Positions 1-7,283 of a stretch of DNA of 31,807 nucleotides are shown here, piece by piece (the first letter of the stretch is position 1; each line of letters starts with the position of its first letter). Source of the DNA: Desulfobacterales bacterium (GTDB lineage Bacteria > Desulfobacterota > DSM-4660 > Desulfatiglandales > JALVZP01); the NCBI GenBank assembly GCA_027064285.1, contig JAMOPX010000196.1, forward strand, positions 1-31,807, written 5' to 3'. The notes under the pieces are model-generated. The model worked only from the letters and a program-made list of their open reading frames with translations, had not been told where the DNA came from and ran no database searches. A program made the position numbers and the translations under genes.

Positions 1-150
1 TTTGGATTGATGACTGATGCAGGTAGACAATGGAGAGGGATAGGGATAAAATCGATAATTCCGAGAATAATGAAATTTAAATATAGATATTTAAGGGGTG
101 GTTTTGTGATTATACCAAGACTATTATGTAAATATTTTTATAATGGATAA
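1..150 (+). CDS. 3' end of an unidentified gene (partial)
   Basis: Frame 1 is open from the window edge to a TAA at 148-150, giving 49 residues that I do not recognise. The first ~37 residues are basic (several Arg/Lys around 'GIGIKSIIPRIMKFKYRYL'). The last ~12 residues are encoded by an inverted-repeat element starting near 112, so the natural C-terminus may have been replaced by insertion. It could equally be a chance open frame. Only the missing upstream sequence can decide. Confidence 0.3.
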   Translation, partial: FGLMTDAGRQWRGIGIKSIIPRIMKFKYRYLRGGFVIIPRLLCKYFYNG

Positions 151-273
151 TACCAAATTATGCATTCACTTTATAAATTTTAGGGTGAAAGTCTATTATC
201 CACACTATCTCTTTTACTGTAAAAAATTCAATAAAAATTTTTCTTTAGAAAAATTTTAAAATAGTCTTGGTAT
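112..273. repeat. MITE-like element with 14-bp terminal inverted repeats
   Basis: ATACCAAGACTATT at 112-125 is perfectly inverted as AATAGTCTTGGTAT at 260-273, bounding 162 bp with no credible gene. Inside is a perfect 10-bp hairpin (234-243 / 248-257, loop TTTA) and a further TAATACCAA at 148-156. A related element with the same terminal TAATACCAA lies at 17296-17511, and both carry a TTTTTATAATG-like block close to one end. This looks like a small non-autonomous transposable element sitting just upstream of the rplI promoter. No parent transposase is in the window. Confidence 0.55.
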
Positions 274-323
274 TACAGATGAGATAACAATTGCTTGAAA
301 GCGATTTTATAAGAGTATATAAT
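273..323 (+). promoter_or_regulatory. rplI-dnaB-hflX promoter with upstream TTACAGATGAG motif
   Basis: The -35 box TTGAAA (295-300) and -10 box TATAAT (318-323) are separated by exactly 17 nt, a near-consensus sigma70 promoter. TTACAGATGAG lies at 273-283, 11 nt upstream of the -35. The same motif at the same distance precedes the rnfC and yjbQ promoters. The right end of the 112-273 repeat element abuts the motif. Confidence 0.75.
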
Positions 324-351
324 CTAATTCTAAAAATGCAGGAGGTTTTTT

Positions 352-813
352 ATGAAGGTAATACTTCAAAGAGATTGGGAAGATCTGGGACTTGAAGGAG
401 ATATAATTGAAGTTGCCAGAGGATACGCAAGAAATTATCTTATCCCCAAAGGAATTGCTGTTGAGGCAATTCCTCCAAATATAAAGGCATTTGAACAAAA
501 GAAAAAGAAGATAGAAGCAAGACGGGCAAGAGAAAAAGAGCAGGCACTAAAATTAAAAGATAAAATAGAAGAGATGGAGATTGTGCTTAAAAGAAAAGCT
601 GGAGAGGAAGACAAACTTTATGGTTCTGTAACAAATATGGATATAGCATTAGAGTTAGAAAAAGCGGGAATTTCAATAGACAGAAAAAAGATATTATTAG
701 ACAAGCCTATAAAAAGCTTGGGAGAATTTACTGTTCCTATTAAGCTATACCCTGAGGTAGTAGCAAATCTAAAGCTGAAAATCCTTCCTGAAGAGAAAGA
801 AGAACAAAAGTAA
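352..813 (+). CDS. rplI: 50S ribosomal protein L9 (bL9)
   Basis: This 153-residue protein has the normal length and architecture of bL9. It has an N-terminal domain with the family signature (MKVILQRDWEDLGLEGD, then VARGYARNYLIPKG), a long charged helix from about residue 45 to 80, and a C-terminal RNA-binding domain beginning around 'KLYGSVT'. bL9 binds 23S rRNA near the L1 stalk and helps maintain reading frame. The ATG at 352 is preceded by AGGAGG at 340-345 with a 6-nt spacer, and a strong promoter lies at 295-323. It is the first gene of an rplI-dnaB-hflX unit; rplI next to dnaB is a common bacterial arrangement. Confidence 0.97.
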   Translation: MKVILQRDWEDLGLEGDIIEVARGYARNYLIPKGIAVEAIPPNIKAFEQKKKKIEARRAREKEQALKLKDKIEEMEIVLKRKAGEEDKLYGSVTNMDIALELEKAGISIDRKKILLDKPIKSLGEFTVPIKLYPEVVANLKLKILPEEKEEQK

Positions 814-816
814 GTT

Positions 817-2154
817 ATGCAGCTAAAAGTCCCGCCTCACAGCATAGAAGCGGAGCAAGCTGTATTAGGCGGTATTCTAATTAATAATGATGCTATAAAC
901 AGTGTGCTTGACATAATCGCACCTGATGATTTTTACAAAGAAAGCCACTCTGCCATATATGAAGCAATGGTGGAGTTATATAATCAGGATGAGCCGATTG
1001 ATATTATAACTGTATCGCAGTATCTTGCCGCACATAATAGACTGGACACTATCGGAGGAACTGACTATCTAGCATCTCTTGTGGAGTCGGTTTCCACATC
1101 TGCTGGAATTGTATATCATGCCCAGATCATAAAAGATCTTTCTATAAGGAGAAAGCTTATACAACAATGTGCCATTATATCCGAAACATGCTTTCAAGAC
1201 GATAAAAAAACAGAAGAGCTTTTGGAATTTGCTGAGCAATCCATATTTGATATTGCAGATGAAAGGGTAAAAAAAGGCAATCTTGAAAGTCTAAATGAGG
1301 TGATAAGCAAAAGCTTTAAAAAGCTGGAAAGCACAGCAGCAATAGAAGGCTTTGTAACAGGTATTCCCACAGGCTTTAGAGAATTTGACAAACTCACAGC
1401 AGGGCTTCAGCCTGGAGAGCTGATCGTAATAGCAGGAAGGCCGAGTATGGGTAAAACAGCTTTTGCTTTAAACATAGCTTATAATGCAGCAACTATTACG
1501 GGCAAGGCTGTGGTATTCTTTTCCTTGGAGATGTCAAAGCTTCAGCTTGGTATAAGACTATTAGGGTTTGATGCAGGAATTGATGCATCAAGACTGCGCA
1601 CAGGATTTTTAAAAGACAAGGAATGGGAGCTACTTACAGAATCAGCAAATCGGCTTTCTGAGCTTCCCATCTTCATAGATGATTCTTCCAGTATCAGCGT
1701 GTTAGAAATGAAAGCAAAATGCAGGAGATTAAAAAAGCTATATGAAGTAGGACTGATTATAATAGATTATCTTCAGCTAATACAAGGACATAAATCTTAT
1801 GAATCAAGGCAGCTTGAAATTTCTGATATATCCAGGATGCTAAAAGCTCTTGCCAAAGATCTAAATGTGCCAGTTGTGGCTCTTTCACAGTTAAATAGAA
1901 GGGTTGAAGAAAGACAAAATAAAAGGCCACAGCTTGCTGACCTGAGAGAAAGTGGCGCAATTGAACAAGATGCTGATGTAATAGCCTTTATTTACAGAGA
2001 TGAAGTATATAATCCCGATCTGCCACATAATAAAAATATCGCTGAAATAATCCTTGCAAAACAAAGAAACGGACCTACTGGAAGCTTTAAACTTACTTTC
2101 CAAAAGGAAATAACAAGATTTAGAGATCATATAGAGGATATATCTGTAGATTAG
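817..2154 (+). CDS. dnaB: Replicative DNA helicase DnaB
   Basis: The 445-residue hexameric helicase unwinds DNA at the replication fork. The N-terminal DnaB domain (about residues 5-105, starting PPHSIEAEQAVLGG) is followed by a linker and a RecA-like motor (about 170-445). The motor has Walker A GRPSMGKTAF, Walker B LIIIDYLQLI, then SQLNRRVEERQNKRP and DLRESGAIEQDAD, all hallmark DnaB motifs. Length is typical and no intein is present. The gene begins 3 nt after the rplI stop, so translational coupling is likely. Confidence 0.97.
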   Translation: MQLKVPPHSIEAEQAVLGGILINNDAINSVLDIIAPDDFYKESHSAIYEAMVELYNQDEPIDIITVSQYLAAHNRLDTIGGTDYLASLVESVSTSAGIVYHAQIIKDLSIRRKLIQQCAIISETCFQDDKKTEELLEFAEQSIFDIADERVKKGNLESLNEVISKSFKKLESTAAIEGFVTGIPTGFREFDKLTAGLQPGELIVIAGRPSMGKTAFALNIAYNAATITGKAVVFFSLEMSKLQLGIRLLGFDAGIDASRLRTGFLKDKEWELLTESANRLSELPIFIDDSSSISVLEMKAKCRRLKKLYEVGLIIIDYLQLIQGHKSYESRQLEISDISRMLKALAKDLNVPVVALSQLNRRVEERQNKRPQLADLRESGAIEQDADVIAFIYRDEVYNPDLPHNKNIAEIILAKQRNGPTGSFKLTFQKEITRFRDHIEDISVD

Positions 2155-2161
2155 AGTAGTC

Positions 2162-3796
2162 ATGTATGGAAAGATTTCAGGGCTTAAATCGAGCCAGATA
2201 AAAAGATTGGAAAGGCTTTATAGAAGATCTGTGCCTGCCAACCAGATTCTCACAAGAGAACTTGCCAGACAAATGGCATCTATATCATACGAGATAGGCA
2301 GGCAGGTAGGAGTTCTGGTAAACAGAAAAGGGAAGATAGAAGAAGTAATAGTTGGGGAAAGATGTAAGATTCAGCTGCCTGACCTATCAGGTCACCGCAC
2401 AGGAGCTGGAAGACTAAAAGGCCTACGACTGATACACACCCACTTAAACAATGAGCCTATATCCCAAGATGATCTAATAGAGTTAATTCTTATGGGATTG
2501 GATCTTGTAGCATGTATAGGAGTGAATAATCAGGGTATTCCGGGGACAATAACTTATGCCTATATCTTACCCAAAAACAAGGATGGAATAGGCTGGCAAA
2601 TAGAAACAGCACCAGATACTGGCCAACTGGAAGTAGACTTCTTGACATTGATTTCCTCCTTAGAGGAAGAGCTTTCCAGAAACATATCGGGTTCTTCAAT
2701 GCAGTACAAAGATAGGGCTATACTTGTAAGTGTAACAGAAGGGCCTCGATGGAAAGAGGAAGAGTCGTTGGAAGAGTTAAAGGAACTTGCCAAAACAGAT
2801 GATGTGCAGGTAGTTGGAAAAGTGGTTCAAAGGGTAAAAAAAATAGATCCTCGCTTCCTTATAGGGAAGGGTAAACTAAGCGAACTTGTGCTGATGTGCA
2901 GACAGATGGGATGCAATCTTTTGATCTTTAACAACAAACTCACTCCTGCTCAGGTGAAAAACTTAGCTGATTTTACAGAAATGAAGATAATAGACAGAGG
3001 ACAATTAATTCTGGATATATTTGCCAGAAGGGCCAAAAGTAGGGAAGGAAAGATTCAAGTAGAATTGGCACAACTAAGATATATCCTTCCAAGGTTAACA
3101 GGCAAACATTCGGCCATGTCACGTCTTGCAGGTGGAATAGGAGGAAGAGGTCCTGGAGAGACAAAACTGGAAATAGATAGAAGGCGAATAAGAGATAGGA
3201 TTGCAAGGTTAAAAAAAGAACTTCAAAATATAAGAAAAGAGAGGGAACAAAGAAGAAGACTGAGAAAAAAGAATGAACTACCTATTATATCCATTGTAGG
3301 TTATACAAATGCGGGCAAATCTACCCTTCTCAACTCCCTCACACACAGTAATGTAAAAGTGGAAAACAAGTTATTTGCTACACTTGATCCTACCAGCAGG
3401 AGACTCAGGTTTCCTGAAGAAAAAGAGGTTATTATTACAGACACTGTGGGATTTATAAGAGATATTCCAGAAGACCTTTTAGATGCCTTTGCCGCTACCT
3501 TAGAAGAGCTCTATGAAGCAGACCTTCTTTTGCATGTAGCAGATATATCAAGTCCTTACTTAGAAGATCATATAAAAACAGTAGAAGAGATACTGAAACG
3601 CCTGAATCTGGACATGATTCCTAAACTACTTGTGTTGAACAAGAAGGATCTTTTACCAGATGATCAGGTAAGAAGGATAGAAAAAAAATTAGGAGGGATC
3701 GCTATCTCTGCTATCGACCCCTCCTCTCTTATCCCGCTTTTGGATCACATAAAAGAAATTATGTGGCCAGAAGCCTTTTCCATCCAGGTGATATAA
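2162..3796 (+). CDS. hflX: GTPase HflX, long form
   Basis: HflX is a ribosome-associated GTPase that splits stalled 70S ribosomes. The C-terminal half shows the HflX signature GGIGGRGPGETKLEIDRR followed by a basic coiled coil, then the G domain: G1 GYTNAGKST, G3 DTVGF and G4 NKKD. At 544 residues it is about 120-180 residues longer than short HflX proteins. The extra N-terminal domain (about 1-185) contains HTHLNNEPISQDD, an HxH...SxxD arrangement reminiscent of JAB/MPN metalloproteases, though I cannot prove homology. The start lies 7 nt after the dnaB stop. The 3' end overlaps the convergent apbE by 38 bp. Confidence 0.93.
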   Translation: MYGKISGLKSSQIKRLERLYRRSVPANQILTRELARQMASISYEIGRQVGVLVNRKGKIEEVIVGERCKIQLPDLSGHRTGAGRLKGLRLIHTHLNNEPISQDDLIELILMGLDLVACIGVNNQGIPGTITYAYILPKNKDGIGWQIETAPDTGQLEVDFLTLISSLEEELSRNISGSSMQYKDRAILVSVTEGPRWKEEESLEELKELAKTDDVQVVGKVVQRVKKIDPRFLIGKGKLSELVLMCRQMGCNLLIFNNKLTPAQVKNLADFTEMKIIDRGQLILDIFARRAKSREGKIQVELAQLRYILPRLTGKHSAMSRLAGGIGGRGPGETKLEIDRRRIRDRIARLKKELQNIRKEREQRRRLRKKNELPIISIVGYTNAGKSTLLNSLTHSNVKVENKLFATLDPTSRRLRFPEEKEVIITDTVGFIRDIPEDLLDAFAATLEELYEADLLLHVADISSPYLEDHIKTVEEILKRLNLDMIPKLLVLNKKDLLPDDQVRRIEKKLGGIAISAIDPSSLIPLLDHIKEIMWPEAFSIQVI

Positions 3797-4787
3797 ACTT
3801 CTTGCCTTGTCTTGTAATTATCAATACTTCTCTTCCCCCCATGGAGTTTACAAATTTAATACCCTGATCAGGCTTCATAGCAAATACCGTCGTAGATAGA
3901 GCGTCAGCATCAGCACATGTCTTGGACACAATAGAAACACTAACATCTGTTTTTGGAGACATACCGGTATGAGGATCAATTATGTGATAGAAAAGCTTTT
4001 CTCTGTCAAAATAGATCTCATAATTCCCTGAGGTAGCAATTGCTCCTTTTGTCATCTTTATTATTGCAGGATAATGCCCTTTTTTGTTTGGATCCTGAAC
4101 AGCTATCATCCAGGGTTTATTATTAGATTTTGTTCCAGAAACCCTTATATCTCCACCTGCATTAATAAGATAATTTTTAATTCCACAGCTTTCCAACACT
4201 TTTGCAGTTTGATCCACAATATATCCTTTTGCAATTCCATCTAAGGTAATGCCCATTCCAGGCTCTTTGAAAAAGAGCTTATTTCCTGCAAGGACTATCT
4301 TATCACTACCTATAAGTTCCATTCTTTCTTTTATTTCTTTATCTGTTGGATATAGTCCCTTAGCAAATTTCTCCTGAAACAGATCTATTATGGGCTTTAC
4401 CGTTATATCAAAACAGCATCCACTTAATTTATAGTATCTGAGAGATCTCTGAACCAAATCCATCATATGAGAAGGAACTCCTTTTATCTTTCCTTCTTCA
4501 TTTAGCTGAGCAACTGCACTAATTTTATTAAATCTACTTAACTCATTACTTAACTCATTTACTTTATCAAATGCCTTTCCCATTGCCTGCTCTGCTTTAT
4601 ACTTAGATTCATCAAATACAGTTATAGATACAAATGTTCCCATTCCCAATCTTGTTGAAGATACCTGATAGAGTTTTCTATTAAATCTTAAAGATTCTGT
4701 CTTTAATGCAGGGACAGTAAAGGCGGCTATACCAATGCCCAGCATACCTGACAGTTTTAAGAAAGATCTACGATCCATTTGTTTCAT
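3759..4787 (-). CDS. apbE: FAD:protein FMN transferase ApbE (Rnf maturation)
   Basis: ApbE transfers FMN from FAD onto a threonine of exported or membrane proteins; in Rnf systems the targets are RnfD and RnfG. The 342-residue product begins with a twin-arginine-type signal (DRRSFLKLSGMLG), fitting a periplasmic enzyme. Family motifs include MGTFVSITV, GMGITLDGIAKGYIVD, LINAGGDIRVSG and, near the C-terminus, HIIDPHTGMSP and DADALSTTVFAM. I prefer the ATG at 4787, which follows a purine-rich AAAGGGGTGG Shine-Dalgarno region, over an in-frame GTG nine bases upstream. It is the last gene of the rnf operon. Its partner flavinylation sites (SSAT in RnfD, TGAT in RnfG) are encoded in the same operon. 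Confidence 0.94.
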   Translation of the reverse strand: MKQMDRRSFLKLSGMLGIGIAAFTVPALKTESLRFNRKLYQVSSTRLGMGTFVSITVFDESKYKAEQAMGKAFDKVNELSNELSRFNKISAVAQLNEEGKIKGVPSHMMDLVQRSLRYYKLSGCCFDITVKPIIDLFQEKFAKGLYPTDKEIKERMELIGSDKIVLAGNKLFFKEPGMGITLDGIAKGYIVDQTAKVLESCGIKNYLINAGGDIRVSGTKSNNKPWMIAVQDPNKKGHYPAIIKMTKGAIATSGNYEIYFDREKLFYHIIDPHTGMSPKTDVSVSIVSKTCADADALSTTVFAMKPDQGIKFVNSMGGREVLIITRQGKKFISPGWKRLLAT

Positions 4788-4809
4788 AATCACCACCCCT
4801 TTATTAATA

Positions 4810-5670
4810 TTAAGCTGCCTTTTTTTCTAATCCATATTCATATTTAATCTCAAAAGGTCTGAGAATCTTTCTGGGACACTTTTCAACACAGACCATCTCA
4901 CACTTATCCCCATAATCCAAACATTTTTTATGGTCTATCTTTATAATCCCATCTTCCATACTAATAGCTTTTGCTGGACATGTCTTTATACACATCTTAC
5001 AGGAGATACAACCTACTTTGCATATACTTCTCACTACCTTACCAGGATCTTTAGAACTGCACGGCACCCACACTCTGGCATTCTTAGGAATAATCTCTAT
5101 TACATTCTTAGGACATGCCTTTGCACAGGTTCCACATCCAACACATTTTAACGGATTAATAAAAGGAATACCATCTTTAATTGTGATCGCATCAAAAGGA
5201 CATGCTCTCTCACAATCTCCAAAGCCTATGCATGCGTATCTACATTCCATTATACCACCAAATGCAATGTTAGCTGCTACACAAGATTGATACCCAATAT
5301 AATCATACTTTTGCTTTACTTCTCCTTCTATCTTGCTACATCTAACCGCAGCGATAACTGCCTCAACAGCTTCCACCTTTTTACCCGTTATCTCAGCCAC
5401 TGCCTTTGCTGTCTCCTCTCCCCCTGGAAGACACAAATTTGGTGGAATATTAGGATCATTTACTACTGCATCTGCATATCCTTCGCATCCAGCGAAGCCA
5501 CATCCACCTCACTGAGCCCCTGCAAGCACTTCTTTAACAGCCTCCACCTTAGGATCTACTTCCACATGGAACTTATGAGCAGCAAGAGCAAGACCTATAC
5601 CAAATACAATCCCTATCACTCCTAACACTGCCAAACCGCCCATTGCAATCTTTACAAGCTGGGGATCCAT
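4810..5670 (-). CDS. rnfB: Rnf complex ferredoxin subunit RnfB, predicted selenoprotein (Sec54 at in-frame TGA)
   Basis: RnfB passes electrons from reduced ferredoxin into the Rnf complex. Translation from the ATG at 5670 (after AGGAGGGG) gives an N-terminal membrane helix (about 8-32), a short stalk, then AGAQ-[TGA]-GGCGFAGCEGYA, and continues unbroken to the ferredoxin-like repeats and a stop at 4810 (286 residues plus Sec). In ordinary RnfB this segment reads like GANCGGCGYPGC, so the TGA (5509-5511) replaces the first of four cluster ligands; the others are Cys57, Cys62 and Cys80. A SECIS-like hairpin follows directly. Four further cysteine clusters come after (around CRYACIGFGDCERACP, CVGCGTCAKACP, CISCKMCIKTCP and KCEMVCVEKCP). 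Other genes here, including tnpA, end in TGA, so TGA is not generally reassigned. The alternative is a nonsense mutation, or a split gene beginning downstream of the TGA, which would lose the membrane anchor and first cluster. Confidence 0.85.
5481..5511 (-). promoter_or_regulatory. Predicted bacterial SECIS element for RnfB selenocysteine
   Basis: Reading the minus strand, the UGA (5511-5509) is followed by 17 nt and then the apical loop UGGAU (5491-5487). The loop is closed by a perfect 6-bp stem CUUCGC (5497-5492) / GCGAAG (5486-5481). A G at the second loop position and a UGA-to-loop distance in the 16-37 nt range fit the known bacterial SECIS consensus. The lower stem is poorly paired. 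The hairpin lies inside the coding sequence, as bacterial SECIS elements must. Confidence 0.65.
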
Positions 5671-5685
5671 CCTTTAAACCCCTCC

Positions 5686-6642
5686 TTAAAATATAGACAT
5701 CCCAGAAAATCCCATAAATGCTAAGCCAAAAAGACCTGCTGTAATAAATGCTATAGAAAGCCCTTGATAAGATGGAGGTACATTTGCCAATTCCAATTTT
5801 TCTCTGACCGAAGACATAAGGAACAGTGCAAGAAAATAACCAAGACCTGCTCCTAAGGAAAATACAAAAGCTTCTATGGCATTATAGCCATTCACCACAA
5901 TAAGTAGCGGAACTGCAAGAATAACGCAGTTTGCCAAAACAAGCATCAAGTAGATTCCAAATGCTTTAAACAGAAAAGGATTAATCTTTCTTAAGATTAT
6001 ATCTACCGCCTGCACAATCAGGGAAACAATTCCTATAAAGATAACTACTTGGAAGAATTGCAGATTCAAAGGCTTTAACACATAATTATATAAAAACCAC
6101 GAAATCATTGCACTGCATACCATTACTATTGTAAATGTTATACCCATTCCAATAGCTGTAGCTTTTCTTTTGGAAGTTCCAAAGAATACACACAGTCCTA
6201 AGTACTTAGTAAATACAAAGTTATGTACTAACATAGCACCAATTAAGATAGAAAAAAGAAAACCCGCATAACTCTTTCTAACTGTAAAAGAAGCCACTCC
6301 CAAGTTTCTTCCTGCTGAAACCAGCTTCTTTATTACAACTACATGGGGACTGTGCTGATTTAATTCTTCTGTAAAAGTAAGAATAAGTGTTTTCCCATCT
6401 TCAGAAAGAGAAGCTCCTTTTATCTTTAATGGGATATCAGGATCTGTGCTTTCATATACATAATAATTATCTATGTCTTCAACTATTTTTTTATCAACTG
6501 GACCTGCAAAAAAGATAATTATCTTATCCTTTTTCAAAAAGGATGCCTTTTTTATAAAACTACCTGCACTTGCCCATACATTTGAAACTGTTATAAAAAG
6601 CGTAATCAAAACAAATATAGCAAGACTCTTATACCTAACCAT
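5686..6642 (-). CDS. rnfA: Rnf membrane subunit RnfA with N-terminal signal peptide and Ig-like domain
   Basis: RnfA is a six-helix membrane subunit that with RnfE holds a [2Fe-2S] cluster. The RnfA core here spans about residues 124-318 and keeps both cluster cysteines, Cys151 (YLGLCVFFG) and Cys239 (LANCVILAV). The protein is 318 residues, whereas RnfA is usually about 190. The added N-terminus has a hydrophobic signal-like segment (about 5-25, ending VWASA) and a ~95-residue beta-rich domain with SbsA/Ig-like features (FFAGPVD, then ASLSEDGKTLILTF). RnfA is an N-out protein in studied systems, so an exported N-terminal domain is topologically consistent. The ATG at 6642 has AGAGGA upstream and starts 2 nt after the rnfE stop. 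Confidence 0.92.
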   Translation of the reverse strand: MVRYKSLAIFVLITLFITVSNVWASAGSFIKKASFLKKDKIIIFFAGPVDKKIVEDIDNYYVYESTDPDIPLKIKGASLSEDGKTLILTFTEELNQHSPHVVVIKKLVSAGRNLGVASFTVRKSYAGFLFSILIGAMLVHNFVFTKYLGLCVFFGTSKRKATAIGMGITFTIVMVCSAMISWFLYNYVLKPLNLQFFQVVIFIGIVSLIVQAVDIILRKINPFLFKAFGIYLMLVLANCVILAVPLLIVVNGYNAIEAFVFSLGAGLGYFLALFLMSSVREKLELANVPPSYQGLSIAFITAGLFGLAFMGFSGMSIF

Positions 6643-6644
6643 CT

Positions 6645-7274
6645 TTATCCTCTCATCTTCTTCTCTTTTGCCTTCTTAAACAAGAACTCTACATAATTGT
6701 AAACCGCCATCATAAAGCCAACACAGAAGAAACCTGCTACAGGAAGAATAAAGAAAAGAAGCGGCTTTACAGGAAGCACCTGATGTCCGAACAGGGCTCC
6801 AGCTCCTAAAAGTTCTCTTATAAAACCAAGGGTCATCATACCAAACATAAAACCAAGTCCCATACCAATTCCATCCCAAAAAGAAGGAATAAGGGGATTC
6901 TTAGCAGCAAACACTTCCAATCTCATAAGTATAATAGAGAAGGTTACAATTAATCTGATAAATATACCCATTGCCTTATAGGCTGTAGGGAAAAAGGCAG
7001 AAAGGCTTAGATCTATTACTGTCACCCATGTAGCAATAACAAGCGTATATGTAGGAATCCTTATTTTTGGGTGTATATAATTCTTTAAAAGAGAAATAGT
7101 ACAACTAGATGCCACTTGCACAAATAAAACTGCAAGTCCTAAGAGGAAGCCATTCATAAGAGTAGTGCTTATTCCAACTGCAGGACACATGGAAAGAGCA
7201 AGACGGAATATAGGATTCTCATTAAATAAACCATTGAGTATTAACTCAAAATTACTTTTAGGCTTTCCTGCCAT
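6645..7274 (-). CDS. rnfE: Rnf membrane subunit RnfE
   Basis: The 209-residue membrane protein is the RnfA paralogue of inverted topology in the Rnf complex. Recognisable blocks are NPIFRLALSMCPAVG, KIRIPTYTLVIATWVTVIDL, EVFAAKNPLIPSFWDG, GMGLGFMFGM and FIRELLGAGALFG. The first cluster cysteine is present (Cys30). The second, normally within a VTNCIILGR-type segment, is replaced: the sequence reads IVTFSIILMRLE, with Ser113 at the expected Cys position. Ser could still ligate iron, or the cluster may be altered. The gene starts 9 nt after the rnfG stop. Confidence 0.94.
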   Translation of the reverse strand: MAGKPKSNFELILNGLFNENPIFRLALSMCPAVGISTTLMNGFLLGLAVLFVQVASSCTISLLKNYIHPKIRIPTYTLVIATWVTVIDLSLSAFFPTAYKAMGIFIRLIVTFSIILMRLEVFAAKNPLIPSFWDGIGMGLGFMFGMMTLGFIRELLGAGALFGHQVLPVKPLLFFILPVAGFFCVGFMMAVYNYVEFLFKKAKEKKMRG

Positions 7275-7283
7275 AAAGTCCCC

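Noticed and set aside
4810..5436. Shorter rnfB starting at a TTG after the TGA
   Set aside because: It would lack the membrane helix and the first cluster motif; the upstream frame has a good Shine-Dalgarno and all expected RnfB residues, so one gene with readthrough is the better model.
5509..5511. TGA reassignment (recoded genetic code) as an explanation for the rnfB TGA
   Set aside because: Several genes in the window end at TGA in the expected place, including tnpA, the WbqC-like gene and the 132-residue protein, so TGA is a normal stop here.
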